In this document: piece by piece, positions 1-9,584 of the stretch
How the letters are laid out: each line of letters starts with the position of its first letter
How positions within the stretch are numbered: position 1 is the first letter of the stretch
NCBI RefSeq assembly: GCF_009600605.1
Contig: NZ_VWNA01000001.1
Location: 3,396,501-3,460,500, forward strand
Direction: 5' to 3'
Source: Segnochrobactrum spirostomi
GTDB lineage: Bacteria; Pseudomonadota; Alphaproteobacteria; Rhizobiales; Segnochrobactraceae
DNA length: 64,000 nucleotides
The notes under the pieces: generated by a model
Database searches by the model: none
The model's input: only the letters and a program-made list of their open reading frames with translations
What the model was told of the DNA's origin: nothing
Position numbers and translations under genes: made by a program

Positions 1-782
<782 letters not shown>

Positions 783-993
783 GGGGCGGAGGGTCCTGGA
801 GCTCACCGTCGGCCGCGTCCTCAACGAGGCTCGCGCGTTGTGGTCGGGATACCGAGGGGGTGCGACGGCGTCAACGCCGCACAGCGCATGGCAGGGCTCC
901 GACGGTCCGACGAAGGCACTGCACCGCCGCCCGGCGCGTGCTAATCAGGGGCTCGGGCGGGCCGATCAGCCGGCCCGAAACGAGGAGCGAACG

Positions 994-3624
994 ATGGGGC
1001 GTTGGGGTTTGGGGCGCCTGGCGGGTCTGGCGCCGATCGTTCTGTTGTTCGCGCTCAGCCTCGTCGTCTTCTCGGATGCCGGCCGGGCCGCCTCGGCCGA
1101 GCTGCCGCTGCTCGGCGCCATCGAGAGCGTCGAAGGCAAATCGAGCGCGGCCGCGCCGGCGAAGGACGCATCTGGGAAGGATGCCACCGCGGCGCCAACC
1201 GAGGCCGCCGCCCTGCAATCGGTCATCGATGCCGCGAAGTCGTCCGGCGCCACCATCATGGTGATCACGCCGGCCTCGGGCACCGCCGCGGCGACGGCGA
1301 CACCGGCGCCAACCCAGCAGCAGCCGACGGGCAAGACGCGCAATTTCGTGCGCATGCTGCACCACCTGAAGATCGCCATCGCCGATCTCGCGGCCGACAT
1401 TCCGATGCACGTCGCGACCTTCGCCGACAGCCTCGCCGAGGAGCAGGCGAGCGGCGACCTCGACCGCGTGGTGTGGGGCGCGCGCAACGCCGCCATCTCC
1501 GCCGTGTTCGGCGGGCTCGCTTTGCTGCTCTATCGGCGCTGGAGCGTCCGCGCGCTCATTCGGCTCGCGGCGAAGCCGGTGCGCGATCGCGCCGACCGGG
1601 TGAGTTTCCTCCTCGCGCGCGGCTTCCTCATGGTCGTGGGCGTCGCCGTCTTCGTGGTCGTCAGCGGTGCGGTGGTGACGGCGCTCAGCCACGAGGTCGA
1701 GGAGACGCGCAAGACCTTCCTCGTCTTCCTGGTTCCGGCAACCGAGATCCTCGTCGGCTTCACGGTCATCGTCGCCATCGTCGCCCCGCGGGAGCCCGCC
1801 CACCGCGTCATCCGATTGCGCGACCGCGACGCGCGCTGGCTGGCGGCTCAGCTTTTCGCCGTCGTCGTCTTCGCGGCGATCGCCAGCGGATGCGTCGCCT
1901 ACGGCGAGATCATGGACGTCGCCCGGTCGATCCAGCGGCTGTCGAAGATCGTCGGCCTCCTGGTGCCGTGCATCTGGCTCTCGCTGATCGCCACCCGGCT
2001 TCACGCCCGCATCTTGCACGCCCGTCTCGGCGGAACGGCGCATTCCCATGAACATGGCGCCGGAGAACATGGCGCCGGAGAACGTGGTGCCCAAGAACAC
2101 GGCGCCGCCGCGGTGCCGTCCGGGCCCGCCGCAGGCGCAGGAGAGGGCGGGGTGCATGTCGCCCCCGCGCCGGCGGATCACGCCGCGCCGGCCTCGGCCG
2201 TCCAGCACGCCCACGCCGGGTTCGATCCGATGCTGGGTCATGCGATCGCGCCGCAGCCCCCCTCGGCGCAGGAACTCGCCCGCAATCTACGCAGCGCCAG
2301 CCGCTTTCCGGCCCGCGACCTCATCGTGCGCCATTGGGCGCTGCTGACGACGATCGCGCTCCTGATCGCCGCGACGCTCGGCACGGTCCGCGTGCTGCTC
2401 GACCACACCAACCCGATCACGCCGATCATCGGGCCGGTCGGTGCCGTGTTCGGCGGCATGTTCGTCTATGCCGCGATGATCCTGTTCGTCGACCGCGTCG
2501 TTGCGCCGATCCCGACGACCCTCGACGACGTCGCGGCCTCGCAGGTCTCGGTGCGCCGGCGCGAGATCGCGCGCGGCGTCGCCGAGCATGTCGCCCTCGT
2601 TATCGCGATCGCCTCTGCGGTGGTGGGCGTGCTCGCGGTGTGGGGCATCGACGTGTTCGACCCCCGCGGACCGATCGGCCGATCGGCCGGCTTGTTCATC
2701 GCCATTCTGCTGGCCACCACCGCCTATCGCGCCGTCAAGCTGTGGCTCGACCAGGAGATCGCTCTCGAGCGCTGGGCGGCGACCGAAGAGGAAGGGCAGG
2801 GCGCGACGGCGGCGGCGATCGGTTCGACGACGCGCCTCGGCACCCTGCTCGGCATCGTGCGCGGCTTCCTGCTCGCGAGCATCTTCATCGTCGCCATCAT
2901 GATCGCCCTCGACGAACTCGGGGTGAACATCGGGCCCCTGTTCGCCGGCGCCGGCCTCATCGGCATCGCCGTCAGCTTCGGCTCCCAGTCCCTCATCAAG
3001 GACATGTTCTCGGGCATGTTCTACCTGATCGACGACGCCTTCCGGACCGGCGAATATATCGACATCGGCCTCGTCAAGGGCACGGTGGAGAAGATCTCGA
3101 TCCGCTCCTTCCAGCTCCGGCACCAGAACGGTCCGCTGAACACGGTGCCGTTCGGCGAGATCAAGAAGCTGACCAACTATTCGCGCGATTGGGTGATCGT
3201 GAAGCTGCCGATCCGCGTCACCTACGACACCTCGGTCTCGCATCTGAACAAGGTGGTGAAGCGCATCAGCGCGGAACTGCTCGAGGACGAGGACGTCGGG
3301 CCGCTGTTCCTCCAGCCGCTCAAGTCGCAGGGCGTCTACGACATGGAGGATTCGGCGATGGTCATCCGCGTCAAGTTCATGACGCGGCCGAACGACCAAT
3401 TCCTCGTCCGCCGCGCCGTGTACGCCAAGATTCGCGAGACCTTCCACGCCGAAGGCATCAAGTTCGCCCACCGCAACGTCACCGTCTTCGTCGGAAGCCT
3501 CGACGGGCAGCCCGTGACGCCCGCCCAGAAGGCTGCGGCCGGCGCCGCGATCGCGCCCGTGGTGGAGGATGAGGCGATCCTCCAGACCGCCGAGGAAGAG
3601 GACGAAGGCCTCCCACAGCCGTAA
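994..3624 (+). CDS. Mechanosensitive ion channel protein, MscS family, with His-rich loop
   Basis: Large MscS-type channel (876 aa) of the inner membrane, expected to release osmolytes on hypo-osmotic shock. The chosen ATG follows a GAGGAGCG ribosome-binding site and begins a signal peptide (residues 1-30, AASA-like cleavage site). About ten further hydrophobic segments follow. The pore-lining helix and beta domain characteristic of MscS lie at about 640-810, including GSQSLIKDMFSG and the GTVEKISIRSFQLRHQNGPL-type segment near 696. An unusual cytoplasmic or periplasmic loop at about 348-400 carries tandem EHGAG-type pentapeptides and many histidines, suggesting metal or pH sensing (inference). 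The open frame extends upstream to 727, but that region overlaps the purL promoter side and lacks family features. A second, paralogous channel follows 96 bp downstream. Confidence 0.9.
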   Translation: MGRWGLGRLAGLAPIVLLFALSLVVFSDAGRAASAELPLLGAIESVEGKSSAAAPAKDASGKDATAAPTEAAALQSVIDAAKSSGATIMVITPASGTAAATATPAPTQQQPTGKTRNFVRMLHHLKIAIADLAADIPMHVATFADSLAEEQASGDLDRVVWGARNAAISAVFGGLALLLYRRWSVRALIRLAAKPVRDRADRVSFLLARGFLMVVGVAVFVVVSGAVVTALSHEVEETRKTFLVFLVPATEILVGFTVIVAIVAPREPAHRVIRLRDRDARWLAAQLFAVVVFAAIASGCVAYGEIMDVARSIQRLSKIVGLLVPCIWLSLIATRLHARILHARLGGTAHSHEHGAGEHGAGERGAQEHGAAAVPSGPAAGAGEGGVHVAPAPADHAAPASAVQHAHAGFDPMLGHAIAPQPPSAQELARNLRSASRFPARDLIVRHWALLTTIALLIAATLGTVRVLLDHTNPITPIIGPVGAVFGGMFVYAAMILFVDRVVAPIPTTLDDVAASQVSVRRREIARGVAEHVALVIAIASAVVGVLAVWGIDVFDPRGPIGRSAGLFIAILLATTAYRAVKLWLDQEIALERWAATEEEGQGATAAAIGSTTRLGTLLGIVRGFLLASIFIVAIMIALDELGVNIGPLFAGAGLIGIAVSFGSQSLIKDMFSGMFYLIDDAFRTGEYIDIGLVKGTVEKISIRSFQLRHQNGPLNTVPFGEIKKLTNYSRDWVIVKLPIRVTYDTSVSHLNKVVKRISAELLEDEDVGPLFLQPLKSQGVYDMEDSAMVIRVKFMTRPNDQFLVRRAVYAKIRETFHAEGIKFAHRNVTVFVGSLDGQPVTPAQKAAAGAAIAPVVEDEAILQTAEEEDEGLPQP
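2050..2109 (+). repeat. 15-bp tandem repeat (x4) inside MscS gene
   Basis: Four consecutive 15-bp units starting GAACATGGCGCCGGA (two perfect copies, then two degenerate ones) encode EHGAG, EHGAG, ERGAQ and EHGAA. The reading frame is preserved, so copy-number change would alter the length of the His-rich loop without breaking the channel. Confidence 0.85.
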
Positions 3625-3656
3625 GCCCTCACGGCTTACAGCCGTAAGCCCTCACG
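3615..3656 (+). repeat. Tandem 23-bp-period duplication spanning the MscS stop codon
   Basis: The 19-bp string ACAGCCGTAAGCCCTCACG occurs at 3615-3633 and again at 3638-3656. The first copy contains the TAA stop of the preceding gene. Within it GTAAGCC (3621-3627) and GGCTTAC (3633-3639) can form a 7-bp hairpin, so the duplicated unit could act as a weak transcription or mRNA end structure; no T-tract follows. Confidence 0.7.
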
Positions 3657-3720
3657 CTGACTTGACCTGCTTCAAGCCATCTGTGATGCATGGGACGACT
3701 GCCGTGCTGGGGATAGGGAC

Positions 3721-5918
3721 ATGACCGTACACTTAAAAAGACTTTCCGCGTGGGCGTTTGCCGTGATTATCGGTGCGCTCACGGCGGCTTGGCTCGCCGC
3801 CGCGCCGATCCCCGCATCGGCGGCCGAGCCGGCGAAGCCGGCGGCGGCTTCGACGTCTTCAACCCCGGCCCCCGCGAGCCTTGGGAAAGACATCTCGGCC
3901 GATGTCCATCTCGAGGAGATGGAACTCGCCGACATCGCGGCCGAGCTCGGTGTCCGCTTCCGGGCGGCCATGGCGAGTTTGCCGCAGCTTCCGGGCGAGT
4001 TCTCGAACGCGGTCGCCCGCGAGGTTCCGGGCGACGGCGACGGCTGGCTCGGCCGCGCCGCCCTCTCGGCGGTTCTCGCGATCGCGATCGGCTATGCCGC
4101 GGCGCGCCTCTTCGAGCATTATGTGCAGAAGGCCGCCAAGCCGGCTCCGCAGACCGCGGAAGGCTTCGACACCAACACGCGGATCGCCTTTCTGCTGCGT
4201 CGCCTGCTCGTGTGGGTTATCGGCAGCGCGATCCTCGTCGGGGTCGGCTTTCTCGTTCTCGAATTGCTCGACAAGGGCGTCCCGATCGAGCGGCGAACGG
4301 CGTTGATCCCTCTCGTCTGCGTCGGCATCGCGCGCTCCTTGCTCAGCGTTTTCCGGACGCTCTTCACGCCCGCGCTGCCGCAATATCGGCTGGTGCACGT
4401 CGACACCCAGCAAGCCCGGGGCTTTACCGCGACTTCGCGATCTTCGTCGTCGCCGCGGCTGCGATCGCGGGCTTCGATTGGTGGCTCGAGGTTCTTTCGC
4501 TTCCGGCCGAGAATCGGAGCCTCGTCGCGATCTCGCTGTCGCTCGTGCTCGTCATTCTGATTTCCTTGGTCTGCATCGTTCACCGCCGCATGATCAGCCA
4601 CATTCTGGTGGCTCCCGGCAGCACCATCAATCCGCTGATCCGCGGGCTCGCCCGCATCTGGTGGCTCATCGCGGTCGCCTATTTCCTGCTCGGTTGGGGG
4701 CTTCGCTGCGTCAACGTCCTGCTCGGCATTAAGGGGGGCTCCGGCCTCGTCACCACGCCGCTGATGCTCCTCGTCGTCGGTTTCATCGGTTACGGCGTCG
4801 CCCGGTTGGTGCTCGCCAAGATCGTCAAACAGAGCACGGTGCTGCGTGTCGGCACTGGAGCGCAGGCGCGCCGGCTGCGCGATTATCTCGATCTCGCCTA
4901 TGATGCGGCGGCGTGGATCATCGTGTTTCTCTGCTTCGTCGATCTCGCGCGCGCCTGGGGTGTCACCTTCGAATCGGGCGGCTTCGGCAGCATCATCGTC
5001 AAGGTCGGCCTCATCCTCGTGGCGGGCGCCATTCTCTATGACGGCGTGCGGATCGCGATCGATCGCAAGCTCGCCGTCGAAGGCGGCATGGGCGCGATCT
5101 ACGCCGACGACGGCGAGGACGACGAGGCGCCGATCCGTACCGGCAAGTCGCGGATCGCGACGCTGCTCCCGCTCATCCGCGTGTTCGTGCTGTCCATCAT
5201 CGCGAGCCTGATCGTGATGATGGTGCTGTCCGAACTCGGCGTGCAGGTCGCACCGCTTCTCGCCGGCGCCTCGATCTTCGGCCTCGCGATCGGCTTCGGC
5301 TCGCAGACGCTCGTCCACGACGTGCTGTCCGGCGCGTTCTTCCTGGTGGACGACGCCTTCCGCGTCGGCGAGTACGTCGATCTCGGCGGGGGCATCAAGG
5401 GCACGGTCGAGAAGATCTCGATCCGCTCCTTCCAGCTCCGCCACCAGAACGGCCCGCTGCACACCATCCAGTTCGGCAACATCAAGCAGGTCACCAACTT
5501 CTCGCGGGATTGGGCGCTCAGCAAGATCCCGTTCCAGTTCGCGCTCGGGACGGACATCGAGAAGGTGCGCAAGATCGTCAAGCGGGTCGGGCAGGAACTC
5601 GCCACCGATCCGGCGACCGCGCATCTCTTCCTGATGCCGCTGAAGTCGCAGGGCGTGTCCCAGGTCTCGGGCAACGGCGTCACCGTTCGGGTGAAGTTCA
5701 TGACCTCGCCGATGGACACCTCCATGGCCACCCGCATGGTGCTCGCGCGGCTCCACGAGGCGTTCCTGGAGGCGAAGCTCGAGTTCCCGAACAATGCGAT
5801 GACGGTGCGCATCGAGAATTCGGGCCCGGCTCTGACGCCGGAGCAGGAACAGCAGGCCGTGGCCGCGGCGATCGCCCAGCAGCAGGGTGCTGCGGCCGCC
5901 TTGGCGACGCCGGGCTGA
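3721..5918 (+). pseudogene. Second MscS-family mechanosensitive channel, interrupted by a 1-base frameshift
   Basis: Paralogue of the upstream channel. Reading starts at ATG 3721 with a signal peptide (residues 1-35, ending ASAAEP) and stays in frame to about 4417; the homologous reading then continues one frame back from about 4422 to TGA 5918. The break coincides with a GGGG run at 4418-4421; adding one G restores a single frame of about 732 aa (QQARG-LYRDFA). The C-terminal part has the MscS pore and beta domain: GSQTLVHDVLSGAFFLVDD, GTVEKISIRSF and FGNIKQVTNFSRDW, closely matching the first channel. Both halves look well preserved, with no other stops, so a sequencing error is more likely than decay; a true frameshift mutation is the alternative. 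A strong terminator follows. Confidence 0.85.
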
Positions 5919-5947
5919 GTGCAGCCCCGCCTCCGCGGGACCACATC

Positions 5948-5980
5948 GGGCGGGCGCGCGAGCGTCCGCCCTTTTTATTT
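5948..5980 (+). terminator. Rho-independent terminator after MscS pair
   Basis: Ten-base stem GGGCGGGCGC (5948-5957) and GCGTCCGCCC (5962-5971) with one G-U pair and a GCGA loop, followed by TTTTTATTT. Correctly placed to end the plus-strand channel transcript before the convergent AMIN gene. Confidence 0.85.
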
Positions 5981-5994
5981 GCAGGTCGGGTCGT

Positions 5995-6498
5995 TCAGGG
6001 GGCGGGTGGCGTGGCGGCGTCGCCGTCGGCCGGCACGAGATCGACGATCGCCGTGCCCGGCTCGTCGGCGAGCGGCGGCAGCACCGCCTGATAGGCGACG
6101 GCGACGGGGCGCGCCGTCTCCAGCACGATGCGCGAATTGCCGAACAGCACGTAGCCGTAGCTCCACGCCGTCACGAGCCCGGCCGGCTTCGGCGTGAACC
6201 CGGCCGGCAGGGCGAAGGCGATCGGCGGAATGTCGATGACGACCCGCCGCCCGCCGTCCTCGACCTTCGGATAGATCTCGATGACGTGGTTGATGGTGAG
6301 GGTGAGGCGGGTGCGCGTCGCGTCGCCGCTCACGGACGCTCCGGTCACCGCCGGCTTGCCCGCCGCGAGCACCGTCTCGGCGGCATCGGTGCCGCCTGGG
6401 AGCGCCGGGAGGGCGAGGAGGCCGGCCGCAAGCGCGAGCGGGACCAATCCGGTGCGCGCCTTGAGCCTCGCTCGATCGCCTCTGGCCGCGTCGGTCAT
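5995..6498 (-). CDS. Stand-alone AMIN-domain secreted protein
   Basis: A 167-aa protein with a basic N-terminus and a hydrophobic signal segment at about 16-40, then a region at about 50-146 that resembles the AMIN domain found at the N-terminus of AmiC-type N-acetylmuramoyl-L-alanine amidases (TRLTLTIN, RRVVIDIPPIAFALPAG, SRIVLETARPV). AMIN domains target proteins to peptidoglycan or the septal/polar envelope. The catalytic Amidase_3 domain that normally follows is absent: the frame ends after a short acidic/proline tail, and the next gene is on the other strand. It sits 65 bp downstream of purQ on the same strand, so it may be co-transcribed with the pur genes. Function is therefore inferred only from domain resemblance; a degenerate remnant of an amidase is an alternative. 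Confidence 0.75.
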   Translation of the reverse strand: MTDAARGDRARLKARTGLVPLALAAGLLALPALPGGTDAAETVLAAGKPAVTGASVSGDATRTRLTLTINHVIEIYPKVEDGGRRVVIDIPPIAFALPAGFTPKPAGLVTAWSYGYVLFGNSRIVLETARPVAVAYQAVLPPLADEPGTAIVDLVPADGDAATPPAP

Positions 6499-6563
6499 GC
6501 GAGCCCCGGCTGCCGCGTCGTGCGCGGACCAAGGGCCGGGCGGAGGCGCCCGGCGAAATGGAC

Positions 6564-7226
6564 TCAGGCCGCGATGAGGCTTTCGAACAGCGGCCGGCCG
6601 TCGGTGCCGCCCTGGAGCGGCTCGATCAGATTTTCCGGATGCGGCATCATGCCGAGCACCCGGCGATTGTCGCTCAGGATGCCGGCGATGTCGGCGATCG
6701 AGCCGTTCGGATTGGTGCCCTCGGCATAGCGGAAGGCGATGCGGTTCTCGCCCTCGAGGCGCGCCAGCGTCTCGCCGTCGGCGAAATAGTTGCCGTCGTG
6801 GTGGGCGACCGGGCAGCGCAGCACATCGCCCTTGGCGTAGGCGCGGGTGAACGGGGTATCGACCGCCACCGCCTCGAGCTTGACCTCGCGGCAGACGAAC
6901 TTCAGCCCGGCATTGCGCATCAGCGCGCCCGGCAGGAGGCCGCCTTCGGTGAGGATCTGGAAGCCGTTGCAGATGCCGAGCACGAGGCCGCCGCGGGCCG
7001 CGTGGGCGCGCACCGCATCCATGATGGCGGCACGGGCGGCGATCGCGCCGGAGCGCAGATAATCGCCGTAGGAGAAGCCGCCCGGCAGCACGACGAGATC
7101 GACCGCCGGCAGTTCGGTGTCGGCGTGCCACACCGCCTTCGGCGCGACGCCCGTCACGCTCTCGAGGGCGCGCATCACGTCACGTTCGCGGTTGGAGCCG
7201 GGGAAGACGACGACGGCCGATTTCAT
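6564..7226 (-). CDS. purQ: Phosphoribosylformylglycinamidine synthase subunit PurQ
   Basis: Class I glutamine amidotransferase subunit that supplies ammonia to PurL for FGAM synthesis in purine biosynthesis. At 220 aa it has the normal length. The nucleophile is Cys86 in GICNGFQ; the partner His196 and Glu198 are in MMPHPEN; the N-terminal FPGSNRERD and [10 protein letters not shown] signatures are intact. It lies 28 bp downstream of purS in the minus-strand purC-purS-purQ run. Small separate PurQ and PurS with a large PurL is the expected arrangement in alphaproteobacteria and Gram-positives, in contrast to the single large PurL of enterobacteria. Confidence 0.97.
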   Translation of the reverse strand: MKSAVVVFPGSNRERDVMRALESVTGVAPKAVWHADTELPAVDLVVLPGGFSYGDYLRSGAIAARAAIMDAVRAHAARGGLVLGICNGFQILTEGGLLPGALMRNAGLKFVCREVKLEAVAVDTPFTRAYAKGDVLRCPVAHHDGNYFADGETLARLEGENRIAFRYAEGTNPNGSIADIAGILSDNRRVLGMMPHPENLIEPLQGGTDGRPLFESLIAA

Positions 7227-7254
7227 CGGGAGGCCTCCGGGTTTGCCGCGCGGG

Positions 7255-7497
7255 TCAGCCGACGATGTCGATCGCGTAGGATTCGATCACCGTGTTGGCG
7301 AGCAGCTTCTCGCACATCTCGGCGATGCGGGTACGGGCCGCGGCTGCGTCCTGGTCGGCGAGCTCGAGGTCGATCACCTTGCCCTGGCGCACGCTCTCGA
7401 CGCCGCCGAATCCGAGCGCGGAGAGCGCGCCGCCGATCGCCTTGCCCTGGGGATCGAGGACGCCGTTCTTCAGGGTGACGGTGACGCGCGCTTTCAT
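7255..7497 (-). CDS. purS: Phosphoribosylformylglycinamidine synthase subunit PurS
   Basis: Small (80 aa) structural subunit that bridges PurL and PurQ in the FGAM synthase complex and helps channel ammonia. The sequence begins [21 protein letters not shown], contains the conserved GF-G-V-S-VRQGK region (about residues 29-41) and ends in the family's ESYAIDI strand; length is typical. It lies between purC and purQ on the same strand, with 126 bp to purC and 28 bp to purQ, consistent with one operon. Confidence 0.96.
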   Translation of the reverse strand: MKARVTVTLKNGVLDPQGKAIGGALSALGFGGVESVRQGKVIDLELADQDAAAARTRIAEMCEKLLANTVIESYAIDIVG

Positions 7498-7623
7498 GTC
7501 GGGCTCTCGGATGGGCTTGATGATCGATCGCGAAATCCGCGCCGGCGCGTGGCCGGGCGGCGCGGCGGCCTCGTCGCGAGGCCGCCGGACGTGGAGAGGA
7601 GGGCCGGGAGCCCCCCGCAGGCA

Positions 7624-8388
7624 TCACTTCACCAGGACGGGGCCCTGGGTGGTGTTGCGCTCGTTGTCGTTGAGGATGCCGAGCCGGCGCGCGACTTCCT
7701 GGTAGGCCTCGAGCAGGCCGCCCATGTCGCGCCGGAAGCGGTCCTTGTCCATCTTGTCGTTGGTGACGATGTCCCACAGACGGCACGAATCCGGGGAGAT
7801 CTCGTCGGCGACGACGATGCGCATCATGTCGCCTTCCCAGAGGCGGCCGCATTCCATCTTGAAATCGACGAGACGGATGCCGACGCCGAGGAAGAGGCCG
7901 GCGAGGAAATCGTTGACGCGGATGGCGAGCGCCATGATGTCGTCGATTTCCTGGGGCGTCGCCCAGCCGAACGCGGTGATGTGCTCCTCGGAGACCATCG
8001 GGTCGCCGAGCTTGTCGTTCTTGTAATAGAACTCGATGATCGAGCGCGGCAGTTGCGTGCCTTCCTCGATGCCGAGGCGCGTCGAGAGCGAACCGGCCGC
8101 GACGTTGCGGACCACCACCTCGAGCGGGATGATCTCAACCTCACGGATGAGCTGCTCGCGCATGTTCAGCCGACGGATGAAGTGCGTCGGGATGCCCATG
8201 TTGTTCAGGTGGGTGAAGACGTACTCGGAGATCCGGTTGTTCAGCACGCCCTTGCCGTCGACGATCTCATGCTTTTTCGCATTGAAGGCCGTGGCATCGT
8301 CCTTGAAGTGCTGAATGAGCGTACCGGGCTCCGGGCCCTCGTAGAGAATCTTTGCCTTGCCTTCATAGATGCGGCGGCGACGGTTCAT
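7624..8388 (-). CDS. purC: Phosphoribosylaminoimidazole-succinocarboxamide synthase (SAICAR synthetase)
   Basis: Joins CAIR and aspartate with ATP to give SAICAR, step seven of purine synthesis. The protein is 254 aa from the ATG chosen at 8388 ([18 protein letters not shown]), which matches the usual rhizobial start; in-frame starts up to 8451 would add up to 21 residues without family similarity. Visible signatures are YEGKAK near residue 8, the substrate-binding [15 protein letters not shown] at about 83-97, [10 protein letters not shown] and the [10 protein letters not shown] and [13 protein letters not shown] segments. It heads the minus-strand purC-purS-purQ group; the promoter should be in the gap to the divergent aldolase gene. 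Confidence 0.97.
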   Translation of the reverse strand: MNRRRRIYEGKAKILYEGPEPGTLIQHFKDDATAFNAKKHEIVDGKGVLNNRISEYVFTHLNNMGIPTHFIRRLNMREQLIREVEIIPLEVVVRNVAAGSLSTRLGIEEGTQLPRSIIEFYYKNDKLGDPMVSEEHITAFGWATPQEIDDIMALAIRVNDFLAGLFLGVGIRLVDFKMECGRLWEGDMMRIVVADEISPDSCRLWDIVTNDKMDKDRFRRDMGGLLEAYQEVARRLGILNDNERNTTQGPVLVK

Positions 8389-8729
8389 GGGGATGTACCG
8401 TGAATGCTTGAGGAAATCCATGTCGAGCCGGGGTCTCCGCTGGCGAGCCAAGAGCCTATTGGTGCCGAACCGTTCAAAGCCGCCGCGGCAACGACGAATG
8501 CGCGGGCAACAGCCTCACCCGGAGGCCCCACCCACGCTTACCGTTCGACCCTAGCCGATCCGCGCCCGGAAAACAATTCTCGGTGTGCATAGGCGGGCGG
8601 AGAGGGATGCTCCACGCGCGGGCCTGTCGCGTTGATACGGGCGCGACGGCCGTGCCAAAGTGCCCACGGCGCCGCAGCCGGCGCGGGGCGGTCCACCCGC
8701 GCGCCGGGCGGCCATCGGGGAGTGCATCC
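8389..8729. other. Divergent intergenic region between purC and aldolase gene
   Basis: About 340 bp separate purC from the divergent aldolase gene. It must hold the pur promoter. I see no convincing PurR-like palindrome, riboswitch, or conserved small gene; open frames in it are short and lack family features. Confidence 0.5.
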
Positions 8730-9518
8730 TTGTCCGTCTTCCGTGAACCCTACGATTTCGCCGAGCGCCTGCGCGCCGGTGAGACGATCCTGAGCGCGTG
8801 GTCCTGCTTGCCCGGCCGCCATGTGGCGCAGTTGCTCGCCCGCGCCGGCTATCCGGCGGTGACGCTCGACATGCAGCACGGCGAGCACGATTTCGCCTCC
8901 GTCGCCGCCACCATCCCCGCGATCGTCGCGGCGGGCGGCACGCCGGTCGTCCGCGTGCCGGTCGGTGAGTTCGCCACCGCGAGCCGGGCCGTCGATGCGG
9001 GCGCGGCCGCGGTGATCGCCCCGATGATCGACGATGTGGAGACCGCCCGGCGCTTCGTCGCCCAGATCAAATATCCCCCGCTCGGCGAGCGGAGCTGGGG
9101 CCCGGCCTCGGCGATGGCGCTCGCCGGCGTGACGGATCCGCTCGGCTGGCTCGAAACGGCGAACCGCGCGACGCTCGCTTTCGCGATGATCGAGACCCGT
9201 GCCGCCTTCGAGGGAATCGACGACATCCTCGCCGTGCCGGGGCTCGACGGCGTCTTCGTCGGGCCGGCCGACCTCTCAATCGCCCTGTCGAACGGCGCCC
9301 ATGTCGCGCCGTCGGCCGAATCGACCCATGCGGCGGCTGCGAAGATCGCCGCGGCGGCGCGGGCGGCGGGGCGGATCGCGGGCTATTTCGCGCCGAGCGT
9401 CGAAGACGCCCGCACGGCGCAGGCGGCCGGGTTCACCTTCATCTCGCTCGGGATCGACGCCGCGCTGATCGCGGAAGCCGGACGCGCCAAGCTGGCCGCC
9501 TTCGAAGCCGGCGCGTGA
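8730..9518 (+). CDS. HpcH/HpaI family aldolase/citrate lyase
   Basis: Class II metal-dependent aldolase of the HpaI type, which cleaves or forms 2-keto-acid aldols such as 4-hydroxy-2-oxoheptanedioate to pyruvate plus an aldehyde. The 262-aa protein (TTG start at 8730 preceded by GGGGAG) shows the family pattern: LDMQHGEHDF with the catalytic His at about 50, PVVRVPVGE near 72-80, the AGAAAVIAPMIDD barrel strand, GERSWGP, IETRAAFEGIDDI with the metal-ligand Glu, and VFVGPADLSIALS with the ligand Asp. The upstream open frame to 8583 has a low-complexity Arg-rich translation and is probably not coding. It is a lone gene convergent with the prenyl synthase; the exact substrate cannot be deduced. 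Confidence 0.85.
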   Translation: MSVFREPYDFAERLRAGETILSAWSCLPGRHVAQLLARAGYPAVTLDMQHGEHDFASVAATIPAIVAAGGTPVVRVPVGEFATASRAVDAGAAAVIAPMIDDVETARRFVAQIKYPPLGERSWGPASAMALAGVTDPLGWLETANRATLAFAMIETRAAFEGIDDILAVPGLDGVFVGPADLSIALSNGAHVAPSAESTHAAAAKIAAAARAAGRIAGYFAPSVEDARTAQAAGFTFISLGIDAALIAEAGRAKLAAFEAGA

Positions 9519-9527
9519 TGCGGAGGC

Positions 9528-9549
9528 GCCGCGGCGTCGCCGCCGCGGC
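9528..9549. terminator. GC-rich hairpin between convergent genes
   Basis: Perfect 9-bp stem GCCGCGGCG (9528-9536) and CGCCGCGGC (9541-9549) with a TCGC loop in the 66-bp gap between two convergent genes. It lacks an adjacent T-tract on either strand, so it is only a possible bidirectional terminator. Confidence 0.35.
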
Positions 9550-9584
9550 TCCCTCAAAACTGGAATGGACGGTTGGGCGCCCGC

